Positions 14,748 to 23,795 of a stretch of DNA of 64,000 nt are shown here, one piece after another. Source of the stretch: Thiobaca trueperi. GTDB lineage: Bacteria; Pseudomonadota; Gammaproteobacteria; Chromatiales; Chromatiaceae. The position numbers and the translations under genes were made by a program. The notes under the pieces are model-generated. The model was not told where the DNA came from and ran no database searches. It saw only the letters and a program-made list of their open reading frames with translations. The stretch spans positions 1 through 64,000 of the forward strand of contig NZ_SMAO01000003.1 in the NCBI RefSeq assembly GCF_004342175.1. Reading direction: 5' to 3'. Position 1 is the stretch's first letter. Each line of letters opens with the position of its first letter.

Positions 14748-17564
14748 ATGAATATGAATCTCTTGTTTGTTGCGCTCATCCCGTTGATGGGCGCTGCGCT
14801 GACCGCCTGGGTGTCCCGCTTCGGGCGCATGGGGTCGGCCTGGACGGCAGGAGGCGTGACGCTCCTCGCCCTGCTCTGTCTGCTCCCCTCGGCGGCGGCA
14901 CCCTTTGATGGCGAGGTCATCGTGCAGCGATGGCCCTGGATCCCCGGCGCCGGTCTGGATCTGGCCTTCCGTCTGGATGGTCTGGGACTGCTGTTCGCCC
15001 TGATGATCCTGGGGATCGGCCTGCTGGTGATCCTCTATGCCCGCTATTACCTGTCCGAGCATGACTGCATGGGGCGCTTCTACGCCTATCTGCTGCTGTT
15101 TATGGGCTCGATGCTCGGCATCGTGCTGGCCGAGAACCTGATTCTGCTGCTGATCTTCTGGGAGATGACCAGTCTCTCGTCCTTCCTCCTGATCAGCTAC
15201 TGGCGTGGGCGCGAAGATGCCCGGACCGGGGCACGCATGGCGCTCACCGTTACGGGTCTGGGCGGTCTGGCGATGCTCGGCGGCTTTCTGCTGCTGGGCG
15301 AGATCGCCGGCAGCTACGATCTGTCGGTGATCCTGACGATGGGCGATGTTATTCGTGCCCATCCGCTCTATACCCCGATGCTGGTGCTGATCCTGCTCGG
15401 CGCCTTCACCAAATCGGCGCAGTTCCCCTTCCATTTCTGGCTGCCCCATGCGATGGCCGCGCCCACGCCGGTCTCGGCCTATCTGCATTCGGCCACCCTG
15501 GTCAAGGCCGGGGTCTTTCTGCTGGCGCGACTCTTTCCGGTGCTCTCCGGCACGCCCGAATGGTCCTGGCTGGTCGGCGGCGCGGGGCTCACCACGCTGC
15601 TGATTGGTGCCTGGTTCGCGCTCTTCAAGCATGATCTCAAGGGTCTGCTGGCCTATTCCACCATCAGCCATCTGGGACTGATCACCCTGCTCTTTGGTAT
15701 CGGCACGCCACTCGCCGCCGTGGCCGGCGTCTTTCATATCATCAACCACGCGACCTTCAAGGCGTCGCTCTTCATGGCCGCCGGGATCATCGACCATGAA
15801 TGCGGCACCCGCGACATGCGCCGGGTCAATGGTCTGTGGCGCTTCATGCCCTATACAGGCACCCTGGCGATGGTGGCGGCGGCCTCGATGGCGGGGGTGC
15901 CGCTCTTCAATGGGTTCCTGTCCAAGGAGATGTTCTTTGCCGAGACCGCGACCTTTTTCGAGGAGCACGCCTGGGGCTGGCTGCTGGCGCTGGCCGTCGT
16001 GATCGCCGGGATGCTGGCGGTCGCCTATTCGCTGCGGTTCATCCATGATGTCTTTTTCAATGGCGAGCCGGTCGATCTGCCACGCACGCCCCACGAACCC
16101 CCGTTCTGGATGAAGGCGCCGGTGGCGGTGCTGGTCGCGATCTGTCTGCTGGTGGGCACGCTCCCGGCCTACACCGTGGCGCCACTGCTCCAGGCGGCCT
16201 CGGCTGGCGTACTGCAAGCGCCGCTGCCCGGCTATGATCTCGCCATCTGGCATGGTCTCGGTCTGCCCGTGCTCATGAGCATCCTGGCCCTGACCGGCGG
16301 GCTGCTGATCTATGCGGCGCGCCGCCCGCTGTTTGCACTGGCCGCGCGGCTGGAGGGTCGATTGGACGCCCGCGCCATCTATGACTGGGCACTCGGGCGG
16401 ACGCTGGATTTTGCCGGGGCCGTGACTCGACGGCTTGATACCGGCTCGCTGCAACGGATGCTGCTGTTTTTCATGCTGTCTGCCCTGACGCTGGGTGCAA
16501 TCGGCTTCATCGGTGGTGGTTCGTCGCTGACCGGGCCGCGTGTCCTGCTCCCGGTCGATGGCGTGAGCATCCTGATCGCGCTGGTGCTGGTGGCGGTTGC
16601 CATCGGCACCCTCATTCTGCACCGTCAGCGTCTGACGGCGCTGATCGTGATGGGCGCGCTGGGTCTGCTGATCGCGCTGATCTTCGTCAAGTTCTCCGCC
16701 CCTGATCTCGCCCTGACCCAGCTCACGGTTGAAGTCGTCACCATCGTGCTGCTCCTGCTGGCGCTCTATTTCCTGCCGCAGCAGAGCCCGGCTGAATCCA
16801 GCCGCGCGCGGCGCATCCGTGATCTTGGCGTGGCGACCCTGGCCGGCGGCGGTACGGCGGCGCTGACCTGGGCCATCCTCAGTCGTCCCTTCGACTCCAT
16901 CTCGGGTTATTTCCTCGCCAACAGCGTTCCCGGCGGCGGCGGAGCCAATGTGGTCAACGTGATCCTGGTCGATTTTCGCGGCTTCGATACGCTCGGTGAA
17001 ATCACCGTGCTCGCGCTGGCCGGGCTGGGCATCTACGCCATGCTCCGCGAGCTGCGTCTGCCCGGGCCGACCCACGACGATGCTGGGCGTCCCTGGAACT
17101 GGGACGCGCACCCCACCATCATGGCCGCGCTGGCGCGACTGCTGCTGCCGCTCGCGCTGCTGGTGTCGGTCTTCATCTTCCTGCGCGGTCACAATCTGCC
17201 GGGCGGCGGTTTCATCGCCGGACTCGTCACCGCCGTCGCGCTCATCATGCAATATCTGACGAATGGCGTGGAATGGACGCACCGCCGTCTCTCGCACGAT
17301 CTGCACCCGCTGATCGGCTGGGGTCTGCTGATCGGCACACTCACCGGGCTGGCGAGCCTGATCTTCGGCTATCCCTTCCTGACCTCAACCTTTACCCATG
17401 TCCACTGGCCAGTCGTTGGCGAGTTCGAGCTGGCCTCGGCGATTGCGTTCGATCTGGGCGTCTATCTGGTCGTGGTCGGCGCCACCCTGCTGATCCTGGT
17501 TCATCTGGGTCTGATGCATGGAGCCAGTCACCCCAAACAGGGCATTCAACAGGAGTCGCGCTGA
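14748..17564 (+). CDS. mrpA: Mrp antiporter subunit A with fused subunit B
   Basis: A 938-residue membrane protein, the large subunit of the multisubunit Na+(K+)/H+ antiporter. The first 620 or so residues resemble NuoL-type proton channel subunits ([53 protein letters not shown]). Then follow the DUF4040 part ([17 protein letters not shown]) and a MnhB domain ([16 protein letters not shown]). The A-B fusion is common in proteobacteria. The start at 14748 begins [13 protein letters not shown] after a MITE; no Shine-Dalgarno sequence is visible because the 25 bases upstream are MITE plus CCGT. The next gene starts directly at the stop codon. Confidence 0.9.
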   Translation: MNMNLLFVALIPLMGAALTAWVSRFGRMGSAWTAGGVTLLALLCLLPSAAAPFDGEVIVQRWPWIPGAGLDLAFRLDGLGLLFALMILGIGLLVILYARYYLSEHDCMGRFYAYLLLFMGSMLGIVLAENLILLLIFWEMTSLSSFLLISYWRGREDARTGARMALTVTGLGGLAMLGGFLLLGEIAGSYDLSVILTMGDVIRAHPLYTPMLVLILLGAFTKSAQFPFHFWLPHAMAAPTPVSAYLHSATLVKAGVFLLARLFPVLSGTPEWSWLVGGAGLTTLLIGAWFALFKHDLKGLLAYSTISHLGLITLLFGIGTPLAAVAGVFHIINHATFKASLFMAAGIIDHECGTRDMRRVNGLWRFMPYTGTLAMVAAASMAGVPLFNGFLSKEMFFAETATFFEEHAWGWLLALAVVIAGMLAVAYSLRFIHDVFFNGEPVDLPRTPHEPPFWMKAPVAVLVAICLLVGTLPAYTVAPLLQAASAGVLQAPLPGYDLAIWHGLGLPVLMSILALTGGLLIYAARRPLFALAARLEGRLDARAIYDWALGRTLDFAGAVTRRLDTGSLQRMLLFFMLSALTLGAIGFIGGGSSLTGPRVLLPVDGVSILIALVLVAVAIGTLILHRQRLTALIVMGALGLLIALIFVKFSAPDLALTQLTVEVVTIVLLLLALYFLPQQSPAESSRARRIRDLGVATLAGGGTAALTWAILSRPFDSISGYFLANSVPGGGGANVVNVILVDFRGFDTLGEITVLALAGLGIYAMLRELRLPGPTHDDAGRPWNWDAHPTIMAALARLLLPLALLVSVFIFLRGHNLPGGGFIAGLVTAVALIMQYLTNGVEWTHRRLSHDLHPLIGWGLLIGTLTGLASLIFGYPFLTSTFTHVHWPVVGEFELASAIAFDLGVYLVVVGATLLILVHLGLMHGASHPKQGIQQESR

Positions 17565-17906
17565 ATGGAAGTCCTCATGAGTTTGATCGTTGGCGTCCTC
17601 ACCGCCTGCGGGGTCTATCTGACCCTGCGCGGACGCACCTTTACCATGGTGCTGGGACTCACCTTTCTGTCCTATGCCGTGAATCTCTTTCTGTTTGCCA
17701 CCGGGCGGCTGGTCGTCGGTCAGCCGCCCGTCATCGCGGCACAGATGGCGGGCTACACCGATCCACTGCCGCAGGCGCTGGTGCTCACGGCCATCGTCAT
17801 CAGCTTCGCGATGACCGCCTTCATCGTCATGCTGGCGCTCAAGGCTTATGCAGAACTCGGTAACGATCAGGTGGACGGGCGTGCGGGGCAGGGGGGTGAG
17901 CCGTGA
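17565..17906 (+). CDS. mrpC: Mrp antiporter subunit C
   Basis: A 113-residue, three-helix membrane protein related to NuoK (VGVLTACGVYLTLRGRTFTMVLGLTFLSYAVNLFLF, then QPPVIA and DPLPQALVLTAIVISFAMTAF). It forms part of the Mrp membrane core. ATG 17565 directly abuts the mrpA stop, with a second possible start MSLIVG four codons in. The end overlaps the GTG start of mrpD by 4 bases. Confidence 0.9.
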   Translation: MEVLMSLIVGVLTACGVYLTLRGRTFTMVLGLTFLSYAVNLFLFATGRLVVGQPPVIAAQMAGYTDPLPQALVLTAIVISFAMTAFIVMLALKAYAELGNDQVDGRAGQGGEP

Positions 17907-19426
17907 ATCATCTGGTCATCGCCCCGCTGCTCCTGCCGCTGCTGACGGGCACGCTGCTGTTACTGCTGCGTCGCGTCCTGCCGCTCAATGTACGCCGCTG
18001 GCTGAGTCTGGCGGCAGTGACGGCGCAGGTGGTGCTGGCCGCGCTCCTGCTGCTGGCCGTCAGCAACGGCGACATCCTGGTCTATGCGCTCGGCAACTGG
18101 CCGGCGCCCTATGGAATCGTGCTGGTCGCCGACCGGCTGTCGGCCTGGATGCTGCTGATTACGGCGCTGCTGGCCTGGTTTGCCCTGCTCCATGCCATCT
18201 GGGGGACGGATCCGGGCAACCGCCACTTTCATCCGCTGTTCCAGTTGCAGCTGTTCGGTCTCAGCGGCGCCTTCCTGACCGGCGATCTCTTCAATCTGTT
18301 CGTCTTTTTCGAGATCCTGCTGCTGGCGTCATACGGTCTGCTGCTGCACGGCGGCGGCGCGGTGCGCACCCGCGCCGGGCTGCATTTCGTCGCCCTGAAT
18401 CTGGCCGGCTCGACCCTCTTTCTGTTCGCCGCAGGAACCTTCTATGGCACGCTCGGCACCCTCAACATGGCCGATCTGGCGGTGAGAATCGCCGCGACGC
18501 CGCCCGACAATCTGAGTCTGGTGCGGGCGGCGGGACTGCTGCTGTTCGGTGTCTTCGCGCTCAAGGCGGCGCTGGTGCCGCTGCATCTCTGGCTGCCGGC
18601 GGCCTATTCGGCCACCTCCGCGCCGGTCGCTGCGCTCTTCGCCATCATGACCAAGGTGGGGGTCTATGCCTTGCTGCGGGTCGGCACCCTGATCTTCGGC
18701 GGGGAGGCCGGCCCGGTGGCGCATCTCTATGCCCCCTGGCTGCTGCCGCTGGCGCTCGCCACCCTGATGCTCGGCGTGCTGGGCGCGCTCTCGGTGACTG
18801 ATCTGCGCCGACAGATTGCGTATCTGGTCGTCGTCTCGGTGGGACTGCTGCTGACTGCTTTCAGTCTCGGTACGCAGGCCGGGATCGCCGCCGGACTCTA
18901 TTATCTGGCCCACACCACCTTTGCCGCTGCGGCCTTTTTCCTTCTGGCGGACAGCATCGCCAGGGGGCGCGGCGAGCGGCTGGACCGGCTGCATCCCGGT
19001 CCGCCGCTGGCGCAGGCCGGACTCGTCGGCGGGCTGTTCTTCATCACCGCCGTGCTGATCGCGGGTCTGCCGCCGCTGTCGGGCTTTCTCGGTAAATTTC
19101 TGGTGCTGCGTGCCGCGCTCGCCGAGCCCGTCTGGCCGTGGGTCATGGGACTGGTGCTTACGTCCAGCTTGCTCGTTGTGGTCGCGCTCGCCCGTTCCGG
19201 CAGTCTGCTGTTTTTCCGCGCCCAGGGCGTTGCCGCTGCCCCGCCCGTCACAGCCGGCGCGCTGCTTCCAGTCGCGGGATTGCTCGCGCTCTGTCTGGCC
19301 CTGACGCTCCAGGCCGGCCCGCTCGTTCGCTTCACCCAGGCGACAGCGGATCAACTGCTGCATCCACAAGGCTATATCCAGGCCGTCCTCCAGCCAATCG
19401 CCGACCGGGAGACTCAACATCAATGA
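17903..19426 (+). CDS. mrpD: Mrp antiporter subunit D
   Basis: A 507-residue polytopic membrane protein of the NuoM/NuoN type, the second antiporter-like subunit of Mrp. Hallmarks are LTGDLFNLFVFFEILLLASYGLL with its conserved Glu, ALKAALVPLHLWLPAAYSATSAPVAAL, and the lysine at FAIMTKVGVYALLR. It starts with GTG at 17903 overlapping the mrpC stop, preceded by GGGGGG. Its stop overlaps mrpE by 4 bases. Confidence 0.9.
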   Translation: MNHLVIAPLLLPLLTGTLLLLLRRVLPLNVRRWLSLAAVTAQVVLAALLLLAVSNGDILVYALGNWPAPYGIVLVADRLSAWMLLITALLAWFALLHAIWGTDPGNRHFHPLFQLQLFGLSGAFLTGDLFNLFVFFEILLLASYGLLLHGGGAVRTRAGLHFVALNLAGSTLFLFAAGTFYGTLGTLNMADLAVRIAATPPDNLSLVRAAGLLLFGVFALKAALVPLHLWLPAAYSATSAPVAALFAIMTKVGVYALLRVGTLIFGGEAGPVAHLYAPWLLPLALATLMLGVLGALSVTDLRRQIAYLVVVSVGLLLTAFSLGTQAGIAAGLYYLAHTTFAAAAFFLLADSIARGRGERLDRLHPGPPLAQAGLVGGLFFITAVLIAGLPPLSGFLGKFLVLRAALAEPVWPWVMGLVLTSSLLVVVALARSGSLLFFRAQGVAAAPPVTAGALLPVAGLLALCLALTLQAGPLVRFTQATADQLLHPQGYIQAVLQPIADRETQHQ

Positions 19427-19917
19427 CCATCCGGCTTCTGCCCCATCCCATCCTGACCCCGCTCCTGACGCTGATCTGGCTACTGCTGGTCAACAGTGCC
19501 GCACCCGGACAGATCCTGCTCGGCCTGCTGCTGGGCTGGCTCATTCCACTGTTCACCCTGCGCTTCTGGCCGGATCGGGTGCCCATCCACCAACCACTCA
19601 CCCTGCTGCGCTTTCTGTTCCTGCTGATCTATGACATTCTGGTCGCCAATGTCATCGTCGCCTTCCGGATTCTGCTGGGACCGAAGCATGTGCAGCCGGC
19701 GTTCGTGGTGGTGCCGCTCGATCTGCGTTCCGATCTCGGCATCAGCCTGCTGGCCAACACCATCTGTCTGACGCCGGGGACCGTCTCGGCCTGGCTCAGT
19801 CCCGACCGTCGCACGCTGGTGGTGCACGGGCTCGATGTCCGCGACCCGGAGGCGCTGGTGACCACGATCAAGCGCCGTTATGAGACGCCACTGCTGAAGG
19901 TCTTCGAGCCATGCTGA
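19423..19917 (+). CDS. mrpE: Mrp antiporter subunit E
   Basis: A 164-residue MnhE family protein: two N-terminal membrane helices (LLTLIWLLLVNSAAPGQILLG, then LLGWLIPLFTL), and a cytoplasmic domain with LANTICLTPGTVSAWLSPD and VVHGLDV. ATG 19423 overlaps the end of mrpD. This subunit stabilises the complex and has no catalytic motif of its own. Confidence 0.9.
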   Translation: MTIRLLPHPILTPLLTLIWLLLVNSAAPGQILLGLLLGWLIPLFTLRFWPDRVPIHQPLTLLRFLFLLIYDILVANVIVAFRILLGPKHVQPAFVVVPLDLRSDLGISLLANTICLTPGTVSAWLSPDRRTLVVHGLDVRDPEALVTTIKRRYETPLLKVFEPC

Positions 19918-20180
19918 ATCTTGCCGTCATCATCGCCTTCGGGCTGGTCTCAGCCGCCTTGGCGCTGACGTTCTGGCGTCTGCTGCGCGGACCGGATCAG
20001 CCGGATCGTATCCTGGCGCTCGACACCCTCTATGTGAACGCCATCGCGCTCCTGGTTCTGCTCGGCATCCATCTGAACTCGTCGCTCTACTTCGAGGCCG
20101 CGCTGCTGATCGCCATGATGGGCTTTGTTGGCACGGTCGCGCTGTGCAAATATCTGCTGCGCGGCGACATCATCGAATAG
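19911..20180 (+). CDS. mrpF: Mrp antiporter subunit F
   Basis: An 89-residue, three-helix MnhF protein (RLLRGPDQPDRILALDTLYVNAIALLVLLG, then FEAALLIAMMGFVGTVALCKYLLRG). It overlaps mrpE by 7 bases. Confidence 0.9.
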   Translation: MLNLAVIIAFGLVSAALALTFWRLLRGPDQPDRILALDTLYVNAIALLVLLGIHLNSSLYFEAALLIAMMGFVGTVALCKYLLRGDIIE

Positions 20181-20187
20181 GCCCACC

Positions 20188-20553
20188 ATGCTCGACATCC
20201 TGCTCTCCGTTCTGATCCTGACCGGCGCGATCTTCACCTTCATCGGCTCGCTGGGGCTGGCGCGTCTGCGCGATTTCTACACCCGTCTGCATGGCCCGAC
20301 CAAGGCCACCACGCTTGGCGTCGGCAGCCTGCTGATTGCCTCCATGATCCATTTCAGTGCTCAGGGCGAGGGCGTGAGTCTCCATGAGATTCTGGTCACG
20401 CTGTTTCTCTTCATCACCGCCCCGGTGAGCGCCCACCTGCTGTCGAAGGCGGCGCTGCATCGGCGGGTAGAGTCACAGGCGCAGGTGCCGGCGCAGATCG
20501 AGGAGGCGGAGACACAGACCCATTTTGCTGCGCCAACGGTTGATCGCCTTTGA
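20188..20553 (+). CDS. mrpG: Mrp antiporter subunit G
   Basis: A 121-residue MnhG protein: GAIFTFIGSLGLARLRDFYTRLHGPTKATTLGVG, then FLFITAPVSAHLLSKAALHR. The start ATG at 20188 was preferred over an upstream in-frame start that would overlap mrpF. It completes the A/B-C-D-E-F-G set. The last 20 residues are acidic and hydrophilic. Confidence 0.9.
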   Translation: MLDILLSVLILTGAIFTFIGSLGLARLRDFYTRLHGPTKATTLGVGSLLIASMIHFSAQGEGVSLHEILVTLFLFITAPVSAHLLSKAALHRRVESQAQVPAQIEEAETQTHFAAPTVDRL

Positions 20554-20613
20554 TTTGCACGCTGTCTGTAACCGACAATCACGCCTGTCTTGCAGTCAAT
20601 ATCGGGGGTCTCT

Positions 20614-21729
20614 GTGGCAAAGGCATGGTTTCTGGAAGGCTACATCGGTGATTCCAAGCTCATCCGACGCTTGCGCCTGAACGAGTTTCCCTGTCGTGTC
20701 GGGCGTCAGCAGGATCTGACGCTCCCGCTCGATACGGTCGGCGTCTCGCGCAACCATGCCGAGTTTGTCGCCACCGGCGATGGCCGGCTGATCCTGCGCG
20801 ATCTCAACTCCACCAATGGCACCTACATCAATCGCCAGCGCCTCGCGGGCGAGCAGGAGGTTCAGGCCGGCGACATCATTCACTTCGCCGATCAGGAATT
20901 CCGTCTGGTTGTCCAGGATCTCACCCCTTCCCAGCCGCTTTATCAGACCCAGATCGGCATCGGCCTGCTGCCCGAAAAGCTGCCGCAGGGCGCACGTGAG
21001 TTCCAGCAGATGCTGCTTACCGGCGCCGTCAGCGCCGCCTTTCAGCCGATTGTCGATGCACAGGGGAGCGTGGTCGCTCATGAACTGCTCGGTCGCGGCG
21101 CCTTTCCGGGCCTGCCGTCCTCGCCCTGGCCGCTGTTCCAGATCGCCGAGAGCCTGGACCTGGAGATCCCCTTCAGCGATCTGCTGCGCTGTCATGGCGT
21201 CGCCACGGCCTACCAGATCGATCCGCATGGCACCTATTTTTTCAACATCCATCCGCGCGAAACCGAGCAACCCGACCAGTTACTCCGGCGCATGGATCTG
21301 ATGCGCGAGACCTTCCCGACCCTGCGGCTGGTGCTGGAAATCCACGAGGGCGCGGTCACCGATGTGCCGTTGATCCGCCGGATCCGGGACCATCTCAAGG
21401 ATCTGGTGATCGATCTCGCCTATGACGACTTCGGCGCCGGTCAGGCGCGGTTGATCGAGCTGACCGAGGTCTCGCCGGACTACGTCAAATTCGACATGGC
21501 CCTGATCCAGGGCATCGACACGGCGACCGAGGCCAAACGTCAGATGCTTGGCATGTTCCAGCAGTTCCTGCGCGGACTGGGCATCGCGACCCTGGCCGAA
21601 GGGGTCGAGACCGCCGCCGAGGCCGAGGTGCTGCGGGATCTCGGGATCGATCTCTATCAGGGCTATTACTTCGCGAGGCCGGGCGATTTGCCCGTCACCG
21701 GCCATCTGGGGGCTTGGGGCAAGACATGA
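20614..21729 (+). CDS. FHA-EAL cyclic-di-GMP signalling protein
   Basis: About 371 residues with an N-terminal forkhead-associated domain (VGRQQ...VSRNHAEF...DLNSTNGTYIN, about residues 22-95) joined to a C-terminal EAL domain (about 135-365). FHA domains bind phosphothreonine peptides; EAL domains hydrolyse cyclic di-GMP. Key EAL positions are mostly present: ELL in place of EAL, N in FNIHP, E in LEIHE, DDFGAG, K in VKFDMA, E in AEGVE, and YQGYYF. Activity is therefore plausible. GTG 20614 was chosen because GGGGG precedes it; a TTG at 20590 is the alternative. It lies just after mrpG in the same direction, possibly in the same transcript. Confidence 0.85.
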   Translation: MAKAWFLEGYIGDSKLIRRLRLNEFPCRVGRQQDLTLPLDTVGVSRNHAEFVATGDGRLILRDLNSTNGTYINRQRLAGEQEVQAGDIIHFADQEFRLVVQDLTPSQPLYQTQIGIGLLPEKLPQGAREFQQMLLTGAVSAAFQPIVDAQGSVVAHELLGRGAFPGLPSSPWPLFQIAESLDLEIPFSDLLRCHGVATAYQIDPHGTYFFNIHPRETEQPDQLLRRMDLMRETFPTLRLVLEIHEGAVTDVPLIRRIRDHLKDLVIDLAYDDFGAGQARLIELTEVSPDYVKFDMALIQGIDTATEAKRQMLGMFQQFLRGLGIATLAEGVETAAEAEVLRDLGIDLYQGYYFARPGDLPVTGHLGAWGKT

Positions 21730-21774
21730 TGTCATTGCGTGCAGCGGAGCGCGGTCTCTGTCTCGGGATAGGAT

Positions 21775-22233
21775 TCAGCGGGACGGCAGCGACCAGCGTC
21801 CGGCGGCGGTCTCGTCCGACTGGCGCGCCTCGACCCAGCGTTCGCCCGCAGCGGTGCTTTCCTTTTTCCAGAAGGGCGCGCGGGTCTTGAGAGAGTCGAT
21901 AAGGAATTCGCAGGCGCGAAAGGCGTCGCCGCGATGCGGGCTGACGACGCCGACAAAGACGATGGGATCCTGGGGCTCCAGCGTTCCGACCCGGTGGATG
22001 AGCGTGACGCCTTCCAGTTGCCAGCGCGCGGCGGCCTCGTCGGCGATGGCGGTCAGCGCCTTTTCGGTCATACCCGGATAGTGCTCCAGGGTCAGATGCG
22101 AGACGCCCTCGTTGAGATCACGCACCAGACCAACGAAGCTGACCAGCGCGCCGACGCGGGCATTGCCACGCCAGAGTGCCTCCTGTTCGGCGGCAAGGTC
22201 GAACGGCTCGGTCTGAACCTGAATGCGGCGCAT
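21775..22233 (-). CDS. moaE: Molybdopterin synthase catalytic subunit MoaE
   Basis: A 152-residue MoaE, which with thiocarboxylated MoaD converts cyclic pyranopterin monophosphate to molybdopterin. Family segments are GALVSFVGLVRDLN, LEHYPGMTEKAL, HRVGTLEPQD, VVSPHRGDAFRACEFLID and the active-site region LKTRAPFWKKE with its lysines. No moaD is adjacent. It is convergent with the FHA-EAL gene and 3 bases after nnrU. Confidence 0.92.
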   Translation of the reverse strand: MRRIQVQTEPFDLAAEQEALWRGNARVGALVSFVGLVRDLNEGVSHLTLEHYPGMTEKALTAIADEAAARWQLEGVTLIHRVGTLEPQDPIVFVGVVSPHRGDAFRACEFLIDSLKTRAPFWKKESTAAGERWVEARQSDETAAGRWSLPSR

Positions 22234-22236
22234 CGA

Positions 22237-22809
22237 TCAGCCGAGGGGGGCGACACCGATCATGGCCTGATGCAGCCAGAAGATGAAGAGCAGATAGAGC
22301 ACCAGTCCGCCGACGAGGGCGATGGCATCGTTGCGCGGGCCGGGCGGTGCGCCCTGTACCGGCGGTCCAATCCGGTGCTTGAGCGAGATGCGGTCGGCGA
22401 TGGCCCAGGCGAGAAAGGCGCCGAACAGGAGCAGATCGTGCAGTCCGCCGTTGGCGAGCAGATGAGCCAGCGCCCAGATCTTGACCGCCAGCAGCATCGG
22501 GTGCTTGACAGCGGTCTGGATGCGCCCCGGCAGATAGGCGGCGAACAGCAGGGTAAAGACCGGCAGCATCAGCAGCAGATTGATGTGCTTGAGCCAGGAC
22601 GGCGGATGATACAGAACGATAGCAGCCTGACGCGCCTCGCCGTATCCCGCGAGGATCAGCATGAACCCGACCAGTGAGATCAGGCCATAGACGGCCTGCC
22701 AGGCCATGGGGCCGAATCGCTCGATCGCCGCCGCCCGCCACTGTGGTCTGACGATGGAGATCGAGTGCATGCCGAGAAAAACGATCAGACCAAGAATCAG
22801 CATGGTCAT
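22237..22809 (-). CDS. NnrU family membrane protein
   Basis: A 190-residue NnrU-type integral membrane protein with five or six helices (LIVFLGMHSISIVRPQWR, YGLISLVGFMLILAGYG, KHPMLLAVKIWALAHLLANG, FGAFLAWAIADR). NnrU relatives are linked to nitric-oxide/nitrite reduction and to cyclic-isomerase-like membrane enzymes; the exact role here is unclear. The start ATG 22809 has AAGGAG 7 bases upstream. That Shine-Dalgarno begins at the very edge of a MITE, so the untranslated leader is largely MITE sequence. Confidence 0.85.
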   Translation of the reverse strand: MTMLILGLIVFLGMHSISIVRPQWRAAAIERFGPMAWQAVYGLISLVGFMLILAGYGEARQAAIVLYHPPSWLKHINLLLMLPVFTLLFAAYLPGRIQTAVKHPMLLAVKIWALAHLLANGGLHDLLLFGAFLAWAIADRISLKHRIGPPVQGAPPGPRNDAIALVGGLVLYLLFIFWLHQAMIGVAPLG

Positions 22810-22821
22810 GTGACAACTCCT

Positions 22822-22906
22822 TAAACCGCGCCCGGCACGGTATGCGATGTTTTTGGATTGGATCGACCTTGGCAGCATCGACGACTGTCGGTGCTGGCGC
22901 GGTTTA
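22822..22906 (+). mobile_element. TA-flanked MITE-like element, type 1
   Basis: TA-AACCGCGCCCGG...TGGCGCGGTT-TA, 85 bases with flanks. The interior (GGTATGCGATGTTTTTGGAT and GACCTTGGCAGCATCGACGA) is nearly identical to the copy at 42729. It is followed by CCTGTCTATTTC, which resembles the right tip of the GACAGGATTAACAGG palindrome. Confidence 0.8.
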
Positions 22907-22956
22907 AGCCTGTCTATTTCATCTGCATGGCGAAATCCTGATTTCTGCCAACTGCC

Positions 22957-23041
22957 TAAACCGCGCCTCCACGGATGTCGCTGACATCTCCAAAGCTAAA
23001 CACAAACTGAAAATTAGGCATGTCGCGCTGGACGCGGTTTA
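22957..23041 (+). mobile_element. TA-flanked MITE-like element, type 2
   Basis: TA-AACCGCGCC...GGACGCGGTT-TA, with a different interior (GACATCTCCAAAGCTAAACA, ACAAACTGAAAATTAGG), closely matching the copy at 60196. It ends 2 bases before the stop codon of the YaiI gene. Confidence 0.8.
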
Positions 23042-23043
23042 AA

Positions 23044-23490
23044 TCAGGTCCGTCGCGTGAGAAAAGCATCCAGCGCATTGGCAAACGCCTGTCTGTCACG
23101 CTCTCCGAGCGTCGCCGGTCCGCCTGTGTTGACACCCGTCGAGCGCAGCGTCTCCATGAAATCACGCATGTTGAGGCGCTCGCGGATATTTTCACGGGTG
23201 TAGAGCTGACCGCGCGGATTCAGGGCGTGGGCATCTTTGGCGATGACTTCCGCCGCCAGCGGGATGTCGGCGGTGATGACCAGATCGCCCGGCTCCAGAC
23301 GCTTGACGATCTCGTTGTCGGCGACATCGAAACCGGGTGCAACCTGAATCGAGCGGATGAGACGCGAGGGCGGCAGACTCATCGGTTGATTGGCGACCAG
23401 TGTGATCGCCACGCCGACCCGCTCGGCGGCACGAAAGAGGATGTCCCGGATGACCCTTGGACAGGCGTCGGCATCGACCCAGATGCGCAT
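23044..23490 (-). CDS. YaiI/YqxD family protein (UPF0178)
   Basis: A 148-residue protein of the UPF0178 family with a PIN-like nuclease pattern: [18 protein letters not shown], then [18 protein letters not shown] and [19 protein letters not shown]. The conserved Asp residues suggest metal-dependent nuclease chemistry, but no reaction has been established for this family to my knowledge. The start ATG 23490 was chosen at the conserved [11 protein letters not shown]. It is 2 bases after the DUF2288 gene, likely cotranscribed. Confidence 0.9.
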   Translation of the reverse strand: MRIWVDADACPRVIRDILFRAAERVGVAITLVANQPMSLPPSRLIRSIQVAPGFDVADNEIVKRLEPGDLVITADIPLAAEVIAKDAHALNPRGQLYTRENIRERLNMRDFMETLRSTGVNTGGPATLGERDRQAFANALDAFLTRRT

Positions 23491-23492
23491 CC

Positions 23493-23795
23493 TTACTCCT
23501 GTACCAGGATCCAGGGCTTGATGACCACCGCCCACAGACTGGCCTGAGTCTCGAACCAGCGTCTGGCCTGTTCGTCCGATACGGGCGCGACGGTCCCGTG
23601 CGATACTTCGCGCGCAATGGATGGCGCGTCGTCACATGCGATCAGCCGGGCGATCTCGATCAGATCGAGACCGTCCTGAACCCGGATCACCCTGCCTTGC
23701 GCGAAAAACCGCTGCAACTCCAGCCAGGGAATCCGCGCCGTCTCCTGATTGAGCCGGATGCGCTCCAGCTCCTCATGCCCTTCAATCCGCTCCAT
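23493..23795 (-). CDS. DUF2288 family protein
   Basis: A 100-residue cytoplasmic protein matching DUF2288 ([57 protein letters not shown]). The ATG at 23795 overlaps the end of glgB by 14 bases. Function unknown. Confidence 0.8.
   Translation of the reverse strand: MERIEGHEELERIRLNQETARIPWLELQRFFAQGRVIRVQDGLDLIEIARLIACDDAPSIAREVSHGTVAPVSDEQARRWFETQASLWAVVIKPWILVQE

Noticed and set aside
14739-17306. Long open frame (about 855 codons) antisense to mrpA
   Set aside because: Its composition (Gln, His, Arg and Asp repeats) is what the reverse strand of GC-rich hydrophobic coding DNA gives, and it has no family motif. The mrpA protein on the plus strand is unmistakable.
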